From the NCBI GenBank assembly GCA_022780965.1, contig JALEUQ010000073.1, forward strand, positions 1-32,830: 32,830 bases of DNA. Reading direction: 5' to 3'. Position numbers and translations under genes: made by a program. A model generated the notes under the pieces. The model made no database searches. It was given only the letters and a program-made list of their open reading frames with translations, and was not told the origin of the DNA. The stretch is from Clostridiales bacterium. GTDB lineage: Bacteria; Bacillota; Clostridia; Peptostreptococcales; Anaerovoracaceae. Below are positions 16,589 to 23,435 of the stretch, piece after piece (position 1 is the first letter of the stretch; each line of letters begins with the position of its first letter).

Positions 16589-18214
16589 ATGATACGACAT
16601 ATCAGAATTACAAATTTCGCCACCATTGAGAATACTGAAATAGATTTCCATGATGGGCTGAACATAATCACCGGCGAAACAGGTGCCGGTAAATCAATAG
16701 TCATCGAAGCAGTAAGTCTGGCTCTGGGCAGCAGAGCGGACACTGCTTTTGTTCGCTCTGGGGCAGATAAGGCAATAATCCAGATGATTGCTGACAAAGA
16801 TGACCGCGAATACGTGATTACAAGAGAGATTTCTGCAGCCGGTCGCAATCTGTGCAAAATAAACGACGAGATAGTGACCCTGGCGGCGCTGAACAGTCTG
16901 TGCCGCAGTCTGGCAGATATTCACGGCCAGTATGACCATCAGTCTCTACTCAATCCCGAGTATCACATCGACCTTGTTGACCTTTATCACAAAGATGTAA
17001 TCCAGCCTGCCAAAGAAGCTGCGGCAGCGGCATACAGCGAGTATGCTGCTGTTAGAGGAGAGCTTAAGAAACTGCTGGAACAGTCAGCCAAAGACCAGCG
17101 TGAGCGTGACTTCATGGAGTTCGAGCTTAACGAAATCAGACAGGTTTCACCTGCTCCGGGGGAAGATGAAGAACTTGAGAGAAAGATTGCTGTTCTGCAG
17201 AACAGCGAGCTGATATATGACAGTCTTTCAGGTGCGTACGAAGCCGCTTCAGGGGAGGATTACTCCGTTCTTGGCGGAATCAAGGGAATATCAGACCTGC
17301 TCGGGCAGGTTTCACAATACTCCCCTTCACTTAAGGAAACAGCCGACAGGATTGACGCAATTTACTACGATTTCGAGGATGCATGTTCGGTAATAAGGGA
17401 TCTTCGCGATGAGACTGTATTCTCACCTGATGAACTTAACAGCGCAATTGAACGCGCTGATGCCATAACAAGACTCAAGAACAAGCATGGCAAAAGCATC
17501 AATGAACTTCTCGAGTATGCACAGGAGCTTGAGTCAAAACTGGAACATATAGACAATGCTGATTCATACAAGGCTGAACTGCAGGGCCGGCTGCATGAAT
17601 GCGGCACAAGGCTGAAGGATGCGTGTGCGGCATTATCTGAGGCCAGACAGGCAGCTGCTGCTCAGCTTGAGGAGAAAATTACGGAGCAGCTGCTGCAGCT
17701 GAATTTCAAAGATGCCAGATTCGCCATTCAGTTCAGTCCTGCACCTGTTTTCACTGCCAACGGCAATGATCTTGTGGAGTTTATCATAAGCACTAACAGA
17801 GGCGAACCTATGAAACCGCTCAGCAAAATTGCATCCGGCGGCGAAATGTCCAGGATTATGCTCGCCTTCAAAAAAATCATCGGCGATTACGATATGATAC
17901 CTACCATGATTTTTGACGAAATAGACAGCGGCATCAGCGGTATTGCAGCAAGTGTTGTTGGCCGCAAGCTAAAGGAGATTGCACAGAGTCATCAGGTAAT
18001 ATGCATCACCCACCTTCCACAGATTGCTGCATGCGGTACATGGAACTACAGAATATCCAAGTCATCTGATGATTCAAGAACATACACTGAGGTTACTGCT
18101 CTCGATAATGAAGCAGCTGTTTATGAAATTGCCCGTCTTCTCGGCGGCGACAACATTACAGATACTACACTGGCTTCCGCCAGAGAGCTTATGGAGGCCG
18201 GAGCTGTATCCTGA
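16589..18214 (+). CDS. recN: DNA repair ATPase RecN
   Basis: SMC-like protein that acts early at DNA double-strand breaks. In 541 residues it shows Walker A GETGAGKSIVIEA near the N-terminus, a central coiled-coil region (about 150-370, with many Glu/Lys/Leu repeats), the ABC signature SGGEMSRIMLAFK and Walker B TMIFDEIDSGISG, then ITHLPQIAACG. The length fits the family. The start at 16589 follows AGAAAGGG. It shares the argR promoter, and a hairpin terminator lies after it. Confidence 0.96.
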   Translation: MIRHIRITNFATIENTEIDFHDGLNIITGETGAGKSIVIEAVSLALGSRADTAFVRSGADKAIIQMIADKDDREYVITREISAAGRNLCKINDEIVTLAALNSLCRSLADIHGQYDHQSLLNPEYHIDLVDLYHKDVIQPAKEAAAAAYSEYAAVRGELKKLLEQSAKDQRERDFMEFELNEIRQVSPAPGEDEELERKIAVLQNSELIYDSLSGAYEAASGEDYSVLGGIKGISDLLGQVSQYSPSLKETADRIDAIYYDFEDACSVIRDLRDETVFSPDELNSAIERADAITRLKNKHGKSINELLEYAQELESKLEHIDNADSYKAELQGRLHECGTRLKDACAALSEARQAAAAQLEEKITEQLLQLNFKDARFAIQFSPAPVFTANGNDLVEFIISTNRGEPMKPLSKIASGGEMSRIMLAFKKIIGDYDMIPTMIFDEIDSGISGIAASVVGRKLKEIAQSHQVICITHLPQIAACGTWNYRISKSSDDSRTYTEVTALDNEAAVYEIARLLGGDNITDTTLASARELMEAGAVS

Positions 18215-18252
18215 CCTGTAATTTCAAAAGCAAGGGCCTGTGGGCAATAATT

Positions 18253-18276
18253 AAGCGGTTCGAATTCGAACCGCTT
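18253..18276. terminator. Bidirectional hairpin between recN and the DHOD-like gene
   Basis: The 24-bp perfect palindrome is a 10-bp stem AAGCGGTTCG / CGAACCGCTT with an AATT loop. Runs of T are short on both sides. It sits midway between the convergent recN and flavoprotein genes, so it probably ends both transcripts. Confidence 0.65.
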
Positions 18277-18307
18277 TAATATTACTGTAATTCAATTCTT
18301 TGATAAT

Positions 18308-19432
18308 CTACCATACAAGTTCCAGCTTGTGCTCCGGACACATTCTCACACAAAGACCGCATCCTGAACATTTACTCTTATCAACCAGTACTCTGCCGTC
18401 CATACTAATCGCATCTTCCAGGCAGCACATAATGCATTTCGCACACTCACTGTCCATGCAGCTTTCTTTGACTTCAGCATGCTTGTTCTCATCTTTGATT
18501 TCTTCAAAAGATTTGAGATATCTGAGCGTTGCTCCTCTAATCTGTTCAATATCTGTAATGTCATGCTTTTTAAACCAGTCATCAATTCCTGCCACGCACT
18601 CGCTGACCACATCATAGCCTTTGATTAGAATTTCGCTTCCGATGCCTGCCGCACCGGCTCCTGCCATTATGTATTCTATGGCATGCTCTACAGTCTGAAT
18701 ACCGCCCATTCCGGCAATTGGCAGACTTGTTGTCTGAGCTATGCCTGCAATCGCTGACAGACCAATGGGCCTGATTGGTGCTCCTGAATATCCGCCGTAT
18801 GTTGGCAGTCCCGGCCTTCCCGTTTCTGTATCAATGCTCAAAATGCACCTTATTGTATCAATACCTGAAATACCCGACGCTCCGGCTTTGATGCACGCTT
18901 TGACTACTGCAGGCAGATTTCCTGTTGCCGCACTGATTTTGACCGATACCGGAATATCCACAGCTTCTACAACCGCCCTGGCATATTCATATACTTTTGC
19001 AGGATCACCTGCAACAATTTCAGGGCCTTCACCCATTGGGCACGCTACCCCAAGTTCAATGCCGTCAACTCCTGTCTTGACAATTTTTCTGGCTATATAC
19101 ACCGCTTCAGATGGTGATGAACCCATAATCGATGCAATTACTCTGGTATCTGATCCGAATCTGTCTTTGTCGTTTATGTAATTCAAATCGTCAATCCATG
19201 TTTCAAGGTCTGCACCCGAATAGAGTCGAATGTTCTCAACGCCGCAGTTAACACTGCTGTAATCGTATCGCGGTTTCAAATCCGGGTATGATTCGCTGAC
19301 TATGGTTTCTGTAAAAAGTGCGCCGGCGCCCAGTCCCAGAGCCCGTTCCAGTCGGTCTCTGCCGCGTGTCCACGGACCCGGTGCTATGATAATCGGATTA
19401 CTGATTTCCATTCCAATCAACTTCGTCTTCAT
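18308..19432 (-). CDS. Dihydroorotate/dihydropyrimidine dehydrogenase-fold flavoprotein with ferredoxin tail
   Basis: A 374-residue FMN TIM-barrel protein related to PreA (the catalytic subunit of NAD-dependent dihydropyrimidine dehydrogenase) and class 1 dihydroorotate dehydrogenases. Barrel motifs include SNPIIIAPGPW, VIASIMGSS, the catalytic-cysteine loop ELGVACPMGEGPE, VSVKIS, GYSGAPIRPIGL and IAGMGGI. The tail carries Cys motifs CAKCIMCC and CSGCGLCVRMCP. Unlike PreA, the active-site Asn before the Cys loop is Gly, the Asn-Thr pair is Asp-Thr (GIDTIRC), and the usual Thr-Lys-Thr is Thr-Glu-Thr. The first iron-sulfur motif lacks the standard fourth Cys. Its place in a cytosine-type operon suggests base reduction, but the substrate is uncertain. 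ATG 19432, after AAGGTG, is preferred to GTG 19441. Confidence 0.75.
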   Translation of the reverse strand: MKTKLIGMEISNPIIIAPGPWTRGRDRLERALGLGAGALFTETIVSESYPDLKPRYDYSSVNCGVENIRLYSGADLETWIDDLNYINDKDRFGSDTRVIASIMGSSPSEAVYIARKIVKTGVDGIELGVACPMGEGPEIVAGDPAKVYEYARAVVEAVDIPVSVKISAATGNLPAVVKACIKAGASGISGIDTIRCILSIDTETGRPGLPTYGGYSGAPIRPIGLSAIAGIAQTTSLPIAGMGGIQTVEHAIEYIMAGAGAAGIGSEILIKGYDVVSECVAGIDDWFKKHDITDIEQIRGATLRYLKSFEEIKDENKHAEVKESCMDSECAKCIMCCLEDAISMDGRVLVDKSKCSGCGLCVRMCPEHKLELVW

Positions 19433-19442
19433 ATGCGTCACC

Positions 19443-20459
19443 TTACCATATTTCCAGTACTCTTTCTTTGTTACCGCAGGATTTCCTGATTTTTAGTTTC
19501 GATTGTATCATTATGGATTGAGGTTCCTCCTGTTCCTTCGAATCGATAAGATCGAAAAGCAGTCTGCCTGCCGTAAGACCCATTCTGTGAGAAGGCTTGG
19601 ATACCGTAGTAAGCTTTGGCTCAACGATAGCTCCAAGCTGATTTCCTCCGAAGCCGACAATTCCCAGTCTGTCGGAGTCAAGCTCGTTCTGATGCATTGC
19701 CTCGATGGCTCCGAATGCAATGGTGTCTGTCGCCGCGAAAATGGCGTCCACTTTTTCTTCACTCTGTATTATACGGTTGGCAGCGGTGAATCCGCCTTCA
19801 ATGGAGTCATCTGCATATACTACGATACCTTCATTGCACATTAGTCCGCTGCTTGTGATTCCTTCTTTGTATCCTTTGAGTTTCTGTCTGTTTATGCTGT
19901 CCTGATCATTTGGAATCAGAAATGCTATATCTTTCCTGCCCATGTCTGCCAGATATCCGACAACTTCTTCACATGCTTTGTCGTAATTGGTGTAAACGAC
20001 ATTCTCATTCTTCGATGCCTGGCACTTGTCTACAAAAACGAAAGGAACACCTTTATCCTTAATATATTTAATATCCGTTTCAGTCAATGCAGATGAGACG
20101 AATACGATACCGTCAATTTTCCTGTCGATGAGTGTATGCATGTGCTCCTTCTCGGTCTCGACGTTGTATCCTGTATTGCAAAGTATCATGTTGCTGCCCT
20201 TCTGCAGAGCTATCTTCTCTATGCCTTTGGCAACTGCCATGCTTGACTGCTCCATGTTGTCCGGCACCAGCACTCCAATAAGGTTCGTCCTGCTGTTCTG
20301 AAGATTTCTGGCAAACCAGTTGGGTGTATAGTTCAGTTCCTCCATAACAGCGATGACCTTCGCCTTGGTCTTCTCATTCACTTTTTCCGGCATGTTGAGC
20401 ACTCTCGACACAGTTGTAATCGAGACTCCGGCCTTTTCTGCAACTACTTTAATATTCAA
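19443..20459 (-). CDS. LacI-family transcriptional regulator of the pyrimidine-base operon
   Basis: A 338-residue protein. Residues 1-58 are the LacI helix-turn-helix and hinge (IKVVAEKAGVSITTVSRVLN, then NWFARNLQ). A periplasmic-binding-protein-like effector domain follows (NLIGVLVPDNMEQSSMAVAK, AIFAATDTIAFGAIEAM, LGIVGFGGN). The effector is probably a pyrimidine base or its breakdown product, inferred from context. The start is an unusual TTG at 20459, chosen because the family begins M-N-I-K and GGGGGAG lies upstream. It is the third gene of the operon, so it likely controls its own synthesis through the upstream palindromes. Confidence 0.9.
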   Translation of the reverse strand: MNIKVVAEKAGVSITTVSRVLNMPEKVNEKTKAKVIAVMEELNYTPNWFARNLQNSRTNLIGVLVPDNMEQSSMAVAKGIEKIALQKGSNMILCNTGYNVETEKEHMHTLIDRKIDGIVFVSSALTETDIKYIKDKGVPFVFVDKCQASKNENVVYTNYDKACEEVVGYLADMGRKDIAFLIPNDQDSINRQKLKGYKEGITSSGLMCNEGIVVYADDSIEGGFTAANRIIQSEEKVDAIFAATDTIAFGAIEAMHQNELDSDRLGIVGFGGNQLGAIVEPKLTTVSKPSHRMGLTAGRLLFDLIDSKEQEEPQSIMIQSKLKIRKSCGNKERVLEIW

Positions 20460-20498
20460 AGAAACTCCCCCTTGGGTTTTCTTTTATTCTACAACAAA

Positions 20499-20527
20499 CA
20501 GGGGACTTGTCCAAGACAAACCCCCTG
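20499..20527. other. Hairpin between the deaminase and LacI genes
   Basis: CAGGGGACTTGTC (20499-20511) and GACAAACCCCCTG (20515-20527) pair at 11 of 13 positions around a 3-nt loop, starting 10 bp after the deaminase stop. On the minus strand it is followed by a broken T-rich stretch. It may lower expression of the regulator relative to the permease and deaminase, by partial termination or by protecting the upstream message. Confidence 0.5.
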
Positions 20528-20536
20528 ATATTCTGT

Positions 20537-21805
20537 TTACAGTTTGAAATCTACTGTTTCATCTTTGTACTTAAGCTGCCTTGTGGCAGGTGCTGTTTCG
20601 CAGATTACGTTTCCTCTTCTGATAACATGGGTACATTCTGACTGCAATCTGATTATTTCTTCTTCGTTCCTTCCGTCGAAGATTACCAGATCGGCAGTAT
20701 TGCCAATTTCAATTCCATAATCATCAAGATGCATACACTTAGCTGAGTTTACTGTAATCATGTCGAAGAGCTGCTGTACCTGCGAAGCACCCGTCATCTG
20801 GCCCATATGATAGAACAGGTATGCTGCGAGAACCATATTGCCCTTGCCCAGTGCATACCACGGATCCATGATTGAGTCATGTCCGATGGCTACATTTACG
20901 CCTCGGTCGAGCATTTCATCTGCTCTTGTATATCCTCTCTTCCTAGGATATCCGTCCATTCTGTTCTGAAGAACAGAGTTGTCGAAAGGATTTGTTATCA
21001 TGTTCATCTTCGCTCTGGCAATATTGCCGATAAGTTTATGAGCATAATCGTTGTTGTAGTTGTGCATTGCAGTGGTATGGCTGGCTGTTGAGATTTCACC
21101 CATGTTTCTGTTGATGCTCTCCTTAGCCATTACCTCAACAAATCTTGATGCCGGATCGCCAGTCTCATCTATGTGGATATCAATCAGCTTGCCGTACTTT
21201 TCTGCCAGATTGTATGTTTCTTCAACAGCCTTTACACCGTCTTCTCTGGTCAGTTCAAGATGAGGCGCACCGCCGGCAACATCAACACCCATTTCCAGTG
21301 CCCTGACATAACTGTCGTAATATCCGGGAGCAGCGTATATTCCGTTCTGAGGGAATGCAACCACCTGAATGTCAATAAGATCCTTGACCTCTTCCTTCAG
21401 TTCCAGCAGGCTTTCCACTCCCAAAAGGCTCGGGTCTGTCGTGTCAACGTGAGTTCTTACTCTCAGAACACCGTTGGCAACATACCAGTCAACAACCTTT
21501 CTGGCATTTTCTTTTATCTTCTCCTTCGTCAGACCTTTAGCCCAGTCATTCCAGATGCCAACCGCCTCGATTAATGTACCAGTTATGTTTTTTCTTGTCA
21601 TGAGCCCTGCAACGAGCACTGCGTCCAGGTGAACATGAGGATCTACGATAGGCGGTGTTACAAGATTGCCGCGTGCATCTATGATCTGATCTGCCTCTGC
21701 ATCAATTACTTCTTCAATAGCTTTGAATTTTCCATCTTCAATGAGGATGCACTTTAAAGTATCATCTCCGCGAAGTTTCGCGTTCTTAATTAACATACTG
21801 CCCAT
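20537..21805 (-). CDS. CodA-type cytosine/5-methylcytosine deaminase (amidohydrolase)
   Basis: A 422-residue amidohydrolase aligning end to end with E. coli cytosine deaminase CodA (427 residues). Metal and catalytic residues are kept: His57 and His59 (VDPHVHLD), Gln153 (AFPQNGI), His211 and Glu214 (DIHIDETGD), His243 (ASHTTAMH) and Asp310 (GHDSIMDPWYALG). The residue after the metal Asp, Asp314 in E. coli, is Ser311 here. Loss of that Asp marks bacterial deaminases shown to accept 5-methylcytosine, so thymine is a likely product, with cytosine also possible. AAGGAGAC precedes ATG 21805, 14 bp after the permease gene. Confidence 0.88.
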   Translation of the reverse strand: MGSMLIKNAKLRGDDTLKCILIEDGKFKAIEEVIDAEADQIIDARGNLVTPPIVDPHVHLDAVLVAGLMTRKNITGTLIEAVGIWNDWAKGLTKEKIKENARKVVDWYVANGVLRVRTHVDTTDPSLLGVESLLELKEEVKDLIDIQVVAFPQNGIYAAPGYYDSYVRALEMGVDVAGGAPHLELTREDGVKAVEETYNLAEKYGKLIDIHIDETGDPASRFVEVMAKESINRNMGEISTASHTTAMHNYNNDYAHKLIGNIARAKMNMITNPFDNSVLQNRMDGYPRKRGYTRADEMLDRGVNVAIGHDSIMDPWYALGKGNMVLAAYLFYHMGQMTGASQVQQLFDMITVNSAKCMHLDDYGIEIGNTADLVIFDGRNEEEIIRLQSECTHVIRRGNVICETAPATRQLKYKDETVDFKL

Positions 21806-21819
21806 TGATTGTCTCCTTC

Positions 21820-23145
21820 TTATACGTATTCAGCATCGTTATCAACTTCGTGTTCATCATTGATTCCCATCTTAACGATGATTGCGTGAACAACAGGAAC
21901 CAGAAGCATTGCTACAATTATTCCTTCAAGAGCCGGAATTCCAATGCCGTAAACGCCGCATACATATGCTACTGCACATGCAATAACATATGCAATGAGC
22001 GGAGCCCATCTGATCTTCTTGAAATGAACATATTCAATTCTTGGAAGTCTTCTCTTGTATACGAAGAGATAGTCCCCAATCATTACGCCTCCAACCGGTG
22101 GAACGAATGTACCCAGCAGGTTGAGAGCAGGAATGAAGTAATTTGAAATTCCGAAAATAGCCATCAGCAGCGCGATGATGATACCGCCGATGATGAACGG
22201 ATTCTTGTTTGGCTTGTTGAACATCTCAGCACCTGCCATACCGAATGCATATGCTGTAGCATTGTTTGTTGTCCAGATGTTGAGTGTCAGGATAATCAGT
22301 GCCCAGAAAATGATTCCCATTGAAATCATCAGTTCGATAAGATCTCCTGTACCGAACACCAGACCGCCCAGCATTCCTGAGAAAATCATGATGCCGTTTC
22401 CTACCAGGAATCCAAGCAGACCTGCTACAAAAGCAGTTTTGGCAGTCTTGGCAAATCTTGCCCAGTTACCTGCCTGAGTTCCGCCTGATGCAAAGGTTCC
22501 AACGATTACTGTTATTGCGGAAGCAACTGTCATTTCCGATGTAGGTGCTATGGCTCTGAGACCTTCCATGCTGCCTGCTTCCTTGAGCGCCATGATTATT
22601 ACAATTACCATCAGAATTCCCATTGCAGGAATTGCAACATATGAAACGTATGACATTGCTCTAACGCCAAAGAGTGCAGTTACACCCATAATCAGACCCC
22701 AAACCAGAATCCAGAATATTTTCCAGCCTTCGCCTTCCATGCCAAGTGCTGATGAGAATAAGCTGCCCATGTATTCGCCTGTAATAGCATACCAGAAAAC
22801 CTGGGTGCCTCCCAGGATAATGTCTGACCACTTGGCTCCTATAACGCCGAAAGTGTACTTGGACTGCAGCACTGCCGTCAAACCAGTCTTGGCTCCCATG
22901 GCGCACATTGCTGCTACATAGAGACCAAGAATGATTGAACCACCGGTAATGATTATAATCAGCTGGTCAAAATTGAAGCACGCTCCCAGTGACGCACCTG
23001 ATGCCATTGTAGGTGTAAAGAATGTAAAACCGATTAATACACAGCTTATTGAAATTAATCCGCGTCTGGCCGATGCCGGCACATGAGTAAGCGGATAATC
23101 CTGATCGACCTTTTGTTCCTTTTTCTTACTCGAGAAACCACTCAT
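21820..23145 (-). CDS. CodB-type cytosine permease (NCS1 family)
   Basis: A 441-residue inner-membrane nucleobase:cation symporter with about twelve hydrophobic segments. It follows E. coli CodB closely: PLTHVPASARRGLISI (P-V-P-x-S-A-R-K-G in CodB), GAKTGLTAVLQSKYTFGV, LGGTQVFWYA, NIWTTNNATAYAFGM and FVPPVGGVMIGDYLF. It should bring cytosine or a methylated or otherwise substituted pyrimidine into the cell for the adjacent deaminase. It is the first gene of the operon, with GGAGG (23153-23157) ahead of ATG 23145 and a strong promoter 70 bp upstream. Confidence 0.92.
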   Translation of the reverse strand: MSGFSSKKKEQKVDQDYPLTHVPASARRGLISISCVLIGFTFFTPTMASGASLGACFNFDQLIIIITGGSIILGLYVAAMCAMGAKTGLTAVLQSKYTFGVIGAKWSDIILGGTQVFWYAITGEYMGSLFSSALGMEGEGWKIFWILVWGLIMGVTALFGVRAMSYVSYVAIPAMGILMVIVIIMALKEAGSMEGLRAIAPTSEMTVASAITVIVGTFASGGTQAGNWARFAKTAKTAFVAGLLGFLVGNGIMIFSGMLGGLVFGTGDLIELMISMGIIFWALIILTLNIWTTNNATAYAFGMAGAEMFNKPNKNPFIIGGIIIALLMAIFGISNYFIPALNLLGTFVPPVGGVMIGDYLFVYKRRLPRIEYVHFKKIRWAPLIAYVIACAVAYVCGVYGIGIPALEGIIVAMLLVPVVHAIIVKMGINDEHEVDNDAEYV

Positions 23146-23186
23146 TTCATTTCCTCCTTAAAAATTCCCTTCCTCACCCAACGCTT

Positions 23187-23202
23187 ATGAAAATATTTTC
23201 AT
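23187..23202. promoter_or_regulatory. Palindromic operator 1 of the permease-deaminase operon
   Basis: ATGAAAATATTTTCAT is a perfect 16-bp palindrome at about +10 to +25 from the predicted start and 42 bp ahead of the permease ATG. It is the best of three related sites in this 290-bp gap. The LacI regulator of the operon is the obvious candidate binder, although its centre is A/T rather than the CG usual for that family. Confidence 0.65.
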
Positions 23203-23217
23203 CACTAGTTTAACTAC

Positions 23218-23246
23218 AATCTACCCCTTTCCTTTGATTTTGTCAA
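23218..23246 (-). promoter_or_regulatory. Promoter of the permease-deaminase operon
   Basis: On the minus strand a perfect -35 TTGACA (23241-23246) is followed after 17 bp by TAGATT (23218-23223). Palindromes flank it: one just downstream (23187-23202) and one 7 bp upstream of the -35 (23254-23270). Confidence 0.7.
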
Positions 23247-23253
23247 CATCCAC

Positions 23254-23270
23254 TATGAAAATTTTTCATA
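23254..23270. promoter_or_regulatory. Palindromic operator 2
   Basis: TATGAAAA-T-TTTTCATA is symmetrical except for its central base. It shares the ATGAAAA / TTTTCAT half-sites of operator 1 and lies just upstream of the -35 element. Confidence 0.6.
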
Positions 23271-23338
23271 AAATTCGCACAAATAGGTAATCCAGGGCGT
23301 TATTTTGCTCTTTTTCGGGACATATCACCCGTTTCCTT

Positions 23339-23354
23339 ATGAAACTATTTTCAT
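23339..23354. promoter_or_regulatory. Palindromic operator 3
   Basis: ATGAAACTATTTTCAT differs from operator 1 by one base. Its centre is about 84 bp from operator 2 and 152 bp from operator 1, so a looped repression complex is possible. It lies just beyond the ispH-rpsA terminator. Confidence 0.55.
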
Positions 23355-23384
23355 ATCTTTCTGGTAGATATTGGTCTTTTACAC

Positions 23385-23419
23385 AAAAAGAAAAAGCAGA
23401 TGCAACTGCATCTGCTTTT
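23385..23419 (-). terminator. Rho-independent terminator of rarA-ispH-rpsA
   Basis: The stem AAAAGCAGATGC / GCATCTGCTTTT (23392-23403 with 23408-23419) has a 4-nt loop. On the minus strand the T-rich TTTTCTTTTTG follows it directly. It lies 17 bp after the S1-domain stop codon. Confidence 0.88.
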
Positions 23420-23435
23420 AGTTCCTTATCAATTA

